From contig JASWHV010000008.1 of the NCBI GenBank assembly GCA_030760725.1, forward strand, positions 46,944,057 to 47,008,056: 64,000 nucleotides of DNA, in the 5' to 3' direction. Under the pieces are notes generated by a model. The model did not search any database. It was not told where the DNA came from and was given only the letters and a program-made list of their open reading frames with translations. The translations under genes were made by a program, and so were the position numbers. Below are positions 33,876 to 44,010 of the stretch, piece after piece (within the stretch, counting starts at the first letter, position 1; each line of letters begins with the position of its first letter). The DNA comes from Neostapfia colusana. Its lineage: Eukaryota > Streptophyta > Magnoliopsida > Poales > Poaceae.

Positions 33876-35606
33876 TTCAAATTTAAATAAGTTCCTTATA
33901 TTCAACTACTACACCTTTTCACTACCAAGTATGTATGAAAAGTATTTTTCTTCTCCATATGTGCCTTCAGAATTTCTACCAACCCTAAACTGAATTCTTT
34001 GGATTTTAGAAACTCCATTTATCATTTACTAGTTGCTATATTTTCAGATTTATTTTCCTATGCATAAATGTGTACTTTATTATGAAATTAGTAATACACA
34101 TCATCTAAACAGAATAGGTTCTGGTCCTAAATAATTTAATAACATACTTTGACCTTTGCCTCTGATGTAAACTATTTCACAATTATTTTCCCTATTTTCT
34201 AAAACTATTCATTACTTAAAAATGTGTCCCTAAATGTGAATAATAAATTTAACAGATCCAATTCAGCCCAAAATATGTTTTTATCTCACTTCAAAGTTTT
34301 CTAAATACTGAGAAAGTTTTTAATTTAATTATGACAACATGTTTGTCCCACTTTTTAATTTTTAAACACTAGCCACACATTCAATTTCCAAATTTAAATA
34401 TTAAACAGGGCTAAAAAGTTAAACTTACCCCACTACAGGGTCTATAATATTATTTTCAGAATTTCTAGGGGTCTAGCTACACTTATCAGAGGTGTTTTTC
34501 CTAATTTTTATTAAGTCCAGGGGCTAAAACTGATTTTTAAATGAATTTACATGATTTTCTGGAGTTCCAGGGGCTAGATCAGAAGTTTCCGGGGCTAGCT
34601 CTTATTTCCCGAGAACCCCAGGGGGTAGCACGTAAGATTTCCAGTCTTTATAACGCGGGGCTGACGTGGACCGTCCGATTTTAAACCGACGGCCGAGATT
34701 ATAACATCGAACCGGTACGCGGGGGTTTAAACCCTACCGTGCGATTTAAAATAAACGGCGCACAAGCGGCCACGTCGCTCTGATCGAGCGCGGGCGGCGC
34801 TGCCGGCGGCGCACGGCGGCGGGAAGCGGCGATCTCGCCGGAGACTTTCGGATCTTCGAGAATTCTTCCTAGAACTGTGATTTTATGGCATATATCGGTG
34901 GAGGGGAGGTCGGGGATCTCACCTCGGGGGTTTTCTTGAGCTCGGAGGTCCTAGAAGGTGATCGGCGACGAGGTCCAAGGCGAAACCACGGCGAAGCTCG
35001 TCGGCGCTGTGTTTACACCGCAAGTCACCGAGTTTTCTGCACCTGCAAGGTTCCCCGGAGGCGGTGGATCAAGACCAGCAAGTTAGATCAGAATTTCCGA
35101 GCTTAGATCAGCCAGAATTCGCCGGAGAAGTCTCGGTTCTCACCGGAGGAAAAATCGGCGATCGCGTGGGAAAAACAGAACGAGGCCGGTGTTTTTATAG
35201 ACGGGGGAGGGCGGCGGGGTGGTTTAGATCATGTCCGCGTCGCCTACGAACAGAATTCAGCGGGGATACGCCGAAATCCCGATCGGTTTTGATTCGGATG
35301 CGAGGGAGTCCGGCGTTGTCGCGAGGTAGACAAAGATCGGGTGGGTCCCGCCTGTCAGTGTGAGGCAGCAGCGCGCGCGGCTGCGGGCTGGCGCGGGCGC
35401 TGGCTGGGCCGGCTGGTGGGTTTCGGCCCACTGGCCGGTTTTTTTCTGTTTTTTCTTTTTCTTTTTCTATTTCTTTTCTGATTTGAGTTTAATTTGAATT
35501 CCAGTTTGAATTTGAATTTTTGCAAAACATGCTACACGTCCAAAAAATTTTAAATTCCCCTCTTAACATGATTTAGGGTTTTAAATCAAAATTTTGGGGT
35601 GTTACT
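32144..35606 (-). repeat. Solo LTR of the Element 1 family, inverted, with perfect target duplication
   Basis: The sequence is the reverse complement of the Element 1 LTR over its whole length: tgtcacaccc at the left and ggggtgttac at the right, with the last base changed to t. It is flanked by GCTCC at 32139-32143 and 35607-35611. There is no internal region, so it arose by recombination between the two LTRs of a full element. Sequence identity to 6215-9645 is high but below that of the Element 1 pair (several percent different over the first 180 bp). It contains an inverted TATA box at 35192-35199 and a TA microsatellite. Confidence 0.92.
33836..33875. repeat. (TA)n/(TG)n microsatellite
   Basis: About 15 TA units run directly into five TG units inside the solo LTR. 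ORFs translating to Tyr-Ile repeats across it are artefacts. The Element 1 LTR has no such run at the matching place, so it expanded in this copy. Confidence 0.9.
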
Positions 35607-36502
35607 GCTCCCGTGGACAGCCCAAACTGGAGGGTGTTACGCCCAAGCTAAGGCATCCCCGGACGCGTTAGATACTGCTGCTGCTCACCCCCGAACCACA
35701 GCCCGAGTGTGTGATCACCGGCGACGAATTTCAGTTTTCCCTTTCACTCGGCGCAGACCGACCTTCAGGTGTGGATCCGCCAAATTCTCACCCCATAGTT
35801 GTTTAGAGACCCTCAAACTGTTCCTACACGATCTAGGCTTAGTGGCGCACAAGTTAGCTTCACAACACCTAGCATAAAGACCTCTGTACATGGCGTATTT
35901 CGAAGCTTGCCAACGGCGGGTTATGCGCGAAGCATCGGGCGCACGGTGAGGGTCTACTTATGACCTCTCCTGAGCTGCTTCAAACTCATGTCGGTCTTTC
36001 CTAGGGTCCACTGATGCTCTACGGCTTTTTGCTCAATCATTTTGGGTGCTAGGAAGGTTGGCCGACACGGCCGAAGTTCTTCCGAAGCCGCCGCTCGTCG
36101 CCGACTATGTGCTGGTGATTTTTATGACGAGCTGAGCCTAGCATTGTGTTCCGCGGATGGATTTAGGAAGAGGCGGCCAAAATCATAGAGTTTGGCGCAC
36201 CACAGAGGCCACCGGCGAGGTGTCGCGGCGGCCGAGCGCGGGAGGCCGGAGGTAGATGAAGCCCCGGTCCAACGCATCAGCGGCATATATTTTAAACCCC
36301 GGGATCTGCTGTGGCACCAGATCGGGTGCGGCTGCACGTGAAGGATTCCGTAGCCCCGTTTGTCGACCGCTGAGAAGTTGACACGTAGCCCCGGTCTCAC
36401 GCGCAGCGGTTTAAACTTTTTTCCCGATTTTCAGATTTTGTTCAAACTTCAAACCCACATAACTTTGGCTAGGAAACTCCAAATTGAGTGAACCAAATTT
36501 TG
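35607..36502 (+). repeat. 5' LTR of Element 4, second piece
   Basis: This GC-rich stretch continues the LTR after the solo insertion, starting with the second GCTCC. Towards its right end (aactttggctaggaaactcc ... gaaccaaattttg) it aligns with the inverted Element 3 LTR around 28186-28260. It stops abruptly at about 36502, where Element 2-family LTR sequence begins. Confidence 0.65.
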
Positions 36503-39500
36503 CCTTTTTCCAAATGGACTTAAATGTGCAAAGAATTCAAATACACATTTGAATTTGGAGGAAATTTGCCCAACTATCCAAATGCAGCTCAGTTTTCAAC
36601 TCCAAACATTTGAATTGGTCAGTTGACAAATTTTGGAGATCTATTGAGGGATGAGGGGGGGGGGGCTGACTTGTGGGACCCACATGTCATAGAGGCAGCA
36701 AAACTTGCAGCTAAAGTTCAGAGCAAAGTCTCTGTTTTGTTTCTTCTCACCCGAGCAGAGCTGCTGCCGTGTGACACCGAGGGGCACCGGGAGCCACCTC
36801 CTGCTCATTTTCCCTCATGCTGGCACCTTCTTCACGATCTTTTCACCTCTTGCCGTGCTCCTTTTCAACCACGGAACCAAAAGCCGCTGTTCTGTTTCCC
36901 CCCGCGCACGAACTCAACAGAGAGGTCGCCGCCTCCCCGGAATCAATCGTGAGCTGACGTTCCCTCACGTGCAAATGGCCAGGCAGTAGCAAAACGACCC
37001 CACGGTCTTCACCACAGCCTCCTCGGACCACAACCAAGAGAGCTCGGCCTTCACAACCCCGCGCTCACCGAGTTTCTGCGGAGGCCGAACCGCAACCGAA
37101 CGGAGGTCGCACATGGACAGATCTGCAAAGAGCCTTTCACAGCCGAGCAAGAGTGCCCTTCGACGCGCAAAGACTCCACGCTGCTCACCTCCAAAGCTTG
37201 AGCCAAGTGGTTGATCGTCGCCGGAGTATTTCACGGTTTTCTTCCGGCCGTTGCGAAACCACCCTCGGGTATGAAATCCTCAAATTCTCGATCTCTATTT
37301 GCTTAGAGCCCCCCAAATTGCACTCAAAGGAGCTAGACTCGATGGTGCACAAGTTTGCTTCGCAACCCTAGCTTGAAAATGGTTGTAGCCAGCGTATTTG
37401 ATGGTTTTCCTACGGCGACCGTAGAGGAAGCCGTCGGGTGCACGGTGGAACCATGGTTAGAGCCTTCCCCGAGCCTTTGTATGTCCATATCGACCTCCTC
37501 TAGCATCCACCGGTTCTGTAGAGCCCATCCACTGAAGCTTTGGCTAGCTAGAAGGGCTGGGTGACGTCACCGAACTTGTACCGAGCCGCCGCACCGTCAC
37601 CGGCTGTGTTGGAGCCACCGCCGGTCGGGGAAAGTTCCTCCATCATGTTCAGCGCACGATTTTAGGCCCTAGCGGCGAGGGAGAGCTCGGGAGATGGCCA
37701 GACGTTGGAGTTCAGTGCCTCTCCGGCGAGCCTGGTGGTGCGCGGGCGCGGGTGTCCAGAGGTAGACGACGAAGTGGTCGGGCCCGCAGGTCAGTCGCTC
37801 GGGGAACAGGGGTGGGATTTTCTGTTGCACGGGATCAGGATGTGACAGCATGGAAGGGACCCTGTGGCCCCGTGTGGTTTAACTGAGAGGGTGACACGTG
37901 GTAGCTGAACCCGCTGTCAGAGATTTGAACTTTTCTCGGTTAAATTGAATTCCAGAATTTCCCCAAACTTTAGAACCTCATAAGTTTTGCTAGAAAGCTC
38001 CAAACTTAGTGATTCAAATTTGGTTGTATTCAGGTTTAAAAACTCTATCCAAATATGCAACCCAATTTGTATGAAAGTCATTATTTAATTCTTGAAAATT
38101 CTTTAATATTTTTCAGCAAAAGAATTTTAGAGGGAGTTTGGTTCATCCAAAAATCCTCAAATTTTGCCAGAATAATCTTTAGGATGTTTGTCAACTCCTG
38201 TAAAACATTTCAGCTCATTTGGAGTTGATTTGGTTAGGAGAATTCAGATGTTAAGTTGCTGTGTTCAAATGAATACAGAAACATTTTCAGAGAATTTCCA
38301 AAATTTGGAAATTCAGTTCTGGGTAATTCTTAGCTCCAAAACCCTAGGAAAATTCCTGCAGGCCCTATGAACTATAATTTAAATTGTAGTTCACTAGGTT
38401 TGGCATGAACATGTGAGTTACTTCAGAATTAATTTCTTTTTGCTTAATTGCTTAGAGAATTGTTCTGAACAAACCACTCAATGTAAAGTGCTAATTTTTG
38501 GTCCACATGATTTTCTTGTGACAAGGAACTCACATGAAATTTTCAGCTCCATTGGAGCTCGGTGCTCAAAACATGAATGAGGAAAACACTTAGCACTTAA
38601 TCATGTTGCTTAAACCAAAACCACTAGCACCAGTGTTATTTTAAATTCTTAAACAGAGTTATAGTTTTTAAACTTGCTGTTAGAACTTGTTAGCAAAATC
38701 TTTACAATTAAATACATATGCATATTCATCACGTGTAGCATCTACGTGGAGATTTTGAAACAATCGGAGTGGAGATCAAAGGAGGAGGAAAGCGAGTGAT
38801 CAAGCCTCAAGTGGTCTTCACTAACTGAACCTTATATATTAATCCCCTGCAAAACAAAGGCAAGCCCCGGTTTGTATCAAAAATTTACAAGCTTTTATTT
38901 GTATACACTTTATATTGTCTAGAATATTAGTTTTGCATTATGGCTAGGTTTGTATGACACTCCACATGCATGACTCAGAAAACCCTGGAGTTTAATGTAG
39001 AGTAGGTTATCACTTGATTATAACTGCTGATCTCAAGATAGCAAAAGTGGATTAAAAGAGGCATAACTCGAGTAGGACATTTCCTACTCGTGAACCGGGA
39101 TTAAGGGGGATCAATCGGAAGAGTTGGGAATTGATCCTCTTAGTTGGGAAATGGAGACCGGGCAGTGGATGGAAGGCTCAAGGACGTGGTCCTGTGAACC
39201 TAGTCTATGTCTGAGTTGATTAAGGCTCATTCTCATGTGCGGCCTCGCTGGACAAGTTTGAGTTGTGTACCGGATGCATACAGTCAATATGAGACCCAGG
39301 AAACCGATGTAACATGTTAACCTGGGTGTCGAGGCAATCCCCACTGTCTTATGCAGATGCTGAAAGGATAGAGAAGTCGGTTCTACGAGGGTTTTCCGTA
39401 GTGAGACTTAATCCTAGTCGGTGGGACCAGTTCGACATTTGGGTGTCGTGTGAAAGGTTGCCACATATGACGTTGAGGGGATCGGTTGATCACCGGTCTT

Positions 39501-40398
39501 AGACGGGCGTATGTGTCGTGTCAGCCGGGTGTTTTTGATTCGAATCACCGTCGCTCGCGGTAGTGAGCATACTTGTACACTGAATCGTGACGTAGTAACA
39601 AACTAGGAAAAAAGTTAATATGCTTCGTGGGTAATCCTCATATTGGAGATGAGGAATAAGCAACACCTTCACTAAATTTATTTTCCACCTTGGGCTAGTA
39701 GCGTCGAGGCAAAGCGTCTCTTGTTTGATTGTGGAGTCTCGACGTTGATGGCGCAAGGTCTGTATGGGTCTAGGGTAGCTCACTAAAGTTACTTTCACCT
39801 CAGGCAAGTGGCATCGAGATGAAGTGTTTCTTGTTTGATTGTGGAGTCTCGATGTAAATTGTGCGAGGAATATAAATGTTTGCTTAAAACTCTAAGTAAG
39901 AACTCTCCTTTAGCTCAAGTTCATAGTTTGTGAAATCTTCTATATTCAGCCCTCCATTTTCAGCATGTAAAGTTTCATGACTAGGGTGACGATTAAGTCT
40001 TGCTGAGCTTCATGCTCACAGATACTGCATGAGTTTTTTTTGCAGGTAATAACGCTACGCTGATAAGTACGATTGTCCGATGAGACTCAGAACTCTCCGA
40101 GTTGTGATCTCATGGAAAACCCGCCGCTGCTATTGTGATCGTGTTGCTAGCGAGAAGGGTCTGCGGGCTGGACATCTTCTCTGTTGCTTAGCGTAAATAT
40201 GAGGCGTGAGTTGTATCAGTCTTCCGCTGTAGATTATTTTGAGAAGTATTTATAAAATTTACACTTTGTAAGCTTCCGCTTGATTTATGTAATATGATGC
40301 TTTATTATGTGTGCTGTTGGGTGCCGCATCGCACGGCACCACCCAATGCGATTCCCGGGCGAGCGGCACGGCCCCGTGATCGGGTCCAGGCCCTCACA
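36503..40398 (+). repeat. 5'-truncated LTR of the Element 2 family
   Basis: From ttttccaaatgg (36509) to ggccctcaca (40398) it parallels the Element 2 LTR but lacks its first 380 bp or so. It keeps the TCP-type palindrome (36673-36683), two gtttcttgtttgattg-like boxes (near 39715 and 39825) and the U5 hairpin (near 40317-40340). There is no primer-binding site after it: aggcattgcttgtc at 40399 resumes the host LTR. A deletion removed the left end together with about 1.1 kb of the host LTR. Confidence 0.82.
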
Positions 40399-41254
40399 AG
40401 GCATTGCTTGTCGTCCAGAGGGTAGGTTGAGAGCTTGAGGTGTAAATCGGCTAGCGGCACTGCAGATGCGCGCGCAAAGACCTCTTGCTCAGGATGATAG
40501 GACCGGTTCAACATTTGGCTAACGGCTGAAAGGTGGTTGCATACGTCGCGGTCAGTGAGTACCACTTGTTCACTGTACCGTGACGTAGAAAGAACAGGCT
40601 AGAGTCATGTAAAAGATGCTGATTGAAAGCTATACCTTGATTGTTAATGACTTGCTGTAGTTTAGAGCTAATTAAAGTTCTTTTCGACCTTGGGCAAAGT
40701 ACACAAGATAAATGTGTTTCTTGTTTGATTGCGGCTCTCTCATATGCCTTAGCGTGAGGTTCTCCACAACTTGCGGCTAAAACTTGAAAGTAAGGTTCAA
40801 ATAATTAGGTGAGTCCTTTGCAACTTATTTACCTCATGTACCCAGAGAACCCTCATGTATAAGTTTCATGTATAGGAGAGACGGGTCAGACTTGCTGAGC
40901 CATCGTGCTCACTGCTTGTGTTTGAAGCTTTTGCAGGGGTTTATGAGGAAGGAACTCCCAAGGAGGAGACGGAACCCCAAGAGGGAAACCCCGTCGAGTG
41001 GGAGTCGTGCACGCCGCCGTGTTAGTGTGCGTGTGTGCTAGCGGGGACACGTTCACGGACTGAACGTGAACTCGGTGCGTAGTCTACGCCCGTGAGTGTA
41101 GACTGAACATATTTTGTTGTAAAAATGTTTATAAACTAGTTTATATAATAAAACTTTACTTTCGCTTTATACCTTTTATGTGTGTTATCCGGTGCTGTGC
41201 AACGCAGCACCCCTCAGCGTGGTCCTGGCTCAACGAGGCCATGGGGCCGCGTCA
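40399..41254 (+). repeat. 5' LTR of Element 4, last piece (R/U5 end)
   Basis: It aligns inverted with 26086-27055 of the Element 3 LTR and ends ggggccgcgtca before the primer-binding site. It includes the gtttcttgtttgattg box (40715-40732), two further perfect 7-bp inverted repeats (41051-41071 and 41081-41104) and the U5 hairpin (41191-41211). Confidence 0.8.
41051..41211 (+). promoter_or_regulatory. Three U5 hairpins of Element 4
   Basis: GTTCACG-gactgaa-CGTGAAC (41051-41071), AGTCTAC...GTAGACT (41081-41104) and GGTGCTG-tgcaacg-CAGCACC (41191-41211) are all perfect 7-bp stems. The third corresponds to the hairpin in Elements 2 and 5. The second is also present, extended to 9 bp, in the Element 3 LTR (near 26250). 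They would lie in the transcript just before the primer-binding site. Confidence 0.5.
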
Positions 41255-41257
41255 GCG

Positions 41258-41277
41258 TGGTATCAGAGCTCGCTTGA
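41258..41277 (+). promoter_or_regulatory. Primer-binding site of Element 4
   Basis: TGGTATCAGAGCT starts three bases (gcg) after the LTR end, with the same spacing as in Element 2, and matches initiator Met tRNA. Confidence 0.9.
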
Positions 41278-42763
41278 GGTTTAATGCACTAAAAAGGTTA
41301 TCTTTTTCAAAAATTTGGTGAGGAACGAGTTAGTAGCCCATATAAGGATGTTATTATTGTATAGAAAGTGGCATACTAACCTATTTGCTTATGTCAGAAA
41401 ATCGTGCATCTCGGGACGTTTTATGTCTTGGGGGGGTGCATGTGAGCGCTGTCCACCAGTGCGCACAAGCTGAAGGGTGGAGCCTCACGGGTGGCAGGTA
41501 ACCCGGCCCGCTTTAATATCCTCTACGACTCTTCATGTCGTTTGGGGTATTCTAGCAACACCCTTCCCTGGTGTGCTACGGACAAGTTTGGGAGACCCTG
41601 TCACGTGGTTTGTACTGTGAACATGTAGCTCAAGGCGTGTTTGGCTTGAGAACACCTGTGCGAGTGATGACCGACGGGTGTATGAACTGTATTGGGACCG
41701 GGTTCGGTGTGCAGCCGAACCTGACGATTGGGTGGTTTATCTGCAGGTAGTCTGACCATGAATCGGTAGATGAGTAGCATCCGTGTGCGAGAGACGTTTA
41801 GTGCCACTGAACTAACGAAGCCGGCTAAGTCCGGTATAGGTTTTTCTTTGTGGGGAATGTAGTACCGACGTGAACTGGTGACACTTCAACGTAACACCCC
41901 ACTAAATGAGCAACCTCATTGTAAAACTTGAAGGTTTTAATTCAGAGAACTAAAACTTTGAGATAACTCCTTCCCTTAATCAGGATGTTCAAAGTTAACA
42001 AGTTTTCAACTTATAGGATACTAAGGACAGAGTCCCCTGTTTTCATCTTAAATAAGGCTGAAGTTAATCAGAGGTTAGAGGTTGAGTTGTTTCGAGGTTG
42101 GGTGGGGGGATATGATACATTTCTGGAAAGATTTGGAAGAGTTTTACAACTGTTCTGTTGATGTCCAGAGGTGTTTCATCCCTTAACCAGTCAAAAAATG
42201 CAGTAGAGTTGAAACTGTCCAGAAAACAGGGCAGAGCAAACACTCTCTGTAGCTCTCTGTAAATTGAGCACAACATCCTGCATAAAAATCCAAAAATAGA
42301 AAATGAGGTAGATATTAAAAGTTCATGAGATGGGTTACAACTTTGAAACAGAAAGTTTTGTCAAATTTGGTGTAGAATTAACTGGAATTCTTGGATCAAA
42401 TCAGTACCTCAAGCAGGGAGGTGCTGTTCAATTTCCTCCAGAAATTCTGTCAACTTTGACATCTCATAACTTTTGAGCCAGGACAGATATTAGGCCAAGC
42501 AAATACTTTCTGGAAATCTATTGAAGTTATTTTTAACTTTTATGTTGAACTCCAGAATTGGTTTTGCCTTTAGCATGGTCTAAATAAGGTTGAAATGGAA
42601 ACTGGTCAGGACTGTCATCTTGGGCACCAGACCATCAATCAAATTTGTTCTAAGTTTGAGTTGTGTTTCCAAGTTTTATGAGTTTGATGACATGTTTTAT
42701 GTTATAAATCAATGGTTTACTGTTGAAGTAAATATTTGACATTTTTCAAATATATTTCTACAG
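41278..42763 (+). other. Untranslated leader of Element 4
   Basis: No conserved ORF is present. Parts (around 42240-42540) resemble the leaders of Elements 2 and 5. It ends in tatttctacag directly before the ATG of ORF0, again like a 3' splice site. Confidence 0.65.
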
Positions 42764-43737
42764 ATGGCAGTGGATAGACAATTAGAGAACGGGTGGGTGG
42801 TATCCCAGTGTTCTCACCGCAGCGGTTATCCAGAAGTGTTGAGGCAAATGCTTCAATATTTAGGGTACGTTGAGATGCTGCAGTACTTCACCAAGGAAGA
42901 AGGATAGGAGGGAACAATACCTGGACAATCCATGTCGAAGTTCCTGCAGGACCCACGCCACCCGGTTGGGCGCCGTTCACCATCACGGTGAGAGGTAGAC
43001 AGCCGGAGGGAATATGGCAAGGGGCAGCTCGCGACGCTATGTCGCGTTTCTGCCAACTACACGTGAGAGCTATGGAGGGCACTCCATACGCGCTCGTTCT
43101 GGTGGAGGGATGAAGGTACATCATGTGTGTGTGTGGGGGGGGGGGGAGGTACATGGAGGCAACAGATCCGGGTTGGTCAAGGTACAACCCCGCGGAGGCG
43201 AACCTCAGCCTCCAGTTGAGGGCAGGAAAAGCCGTGATGGACAGCCAATCTGTTCATACGGATTGTCTTGCTGCAAAGCTCAAGGAGAGCACCAGCCGTG
43301 GAGACCATATCGAGAGTGCTCACAGCGCACTCCGCAATGTTCTCCTTCCGACGATAAAGTGACTGAACAAACAACATAATCAGTTGCATCATCTGAAGAA
43401 GGCGAGAAAGAAAAGCCGTGTCGACATCACGGCTTTACAACAGCAAGTGCAGGCCCTGACCCAGCAGAATGAGGTCCTCACTCAAGAGTGTGATGATGCT
43501 ATTGAGGAGGGGCGAGGCTGGGAAGAGGACTACAACCAGGCCATGGACGAGGTGCATGCGTTGCAGGACCTCGTACCTCCGGTAATGGGCCTACTGATGG
43601 TAGGTGCCGTACCCGTGGTTTTGGGTATCCCGGCGATGGGGCAACCTAAACCGAAAGAGGAGGTCATAGACCCAGAGCCACCAGCAGAGGTAGCGGAGGA
43701 GGACGACCCAAAGGAGGTCGAGTTCTACTCCGAGTAG
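42764..43737 (+). pseudogene. ORF0 of Element 4, frameshifted
   Basis: It lies between leader and gag, as in Element 1. It begins MAVDRQLENGWVV and stops near 42908. After a frame change, 42919-43110 reads TIHVEVPAGPTPPGWAPF and then WQGAARDAMSRFCQLH, a globular-looking block. A run of 12 G at 43135-43146 probably changes the frame. From 43150 a third block runs to 43737, with a TGA at 43360-43362, a coiled coil (ITALQQQVQALTQQNEVL, about 43420-43570) and an acidic tail (AEEDDPKEVEFYSE). It has no histone-like start. The block plus coiled coil plus acidic tail layout matches ORF0 of Element 1. Function unknown. Confidence 0.6.
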
Positions 43738-44010
43738 TAGGTTACCGTTGCCAAGTAGGGCAGCGAGGGTGGTGTAAGAAAAACTTTTGTAATCGGTGAC
43801 ATGTCGTGTAGACAGCAGTATATGTATAGGTTGTGACGACATGAGCACGACTTCTCGGAGAACCGAGAATAATTTATCTTGTATAAAGTTTATGCTTTAT
43901 CAATATATGTGAATGTTGTGCAAGTTATTCATGCGTCACTTCAATACCTACTGTTTCATATGGAATTTTAAGTATGACATGTGTTGATCGCTGCTATTTT
44001 GAATTTCAGA

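Noticed and set aside
33617..33993. ORFs with Tyr-Ile repeats
   Set aside because: Translation of the TA/TG microsatellite in the solo LTR.
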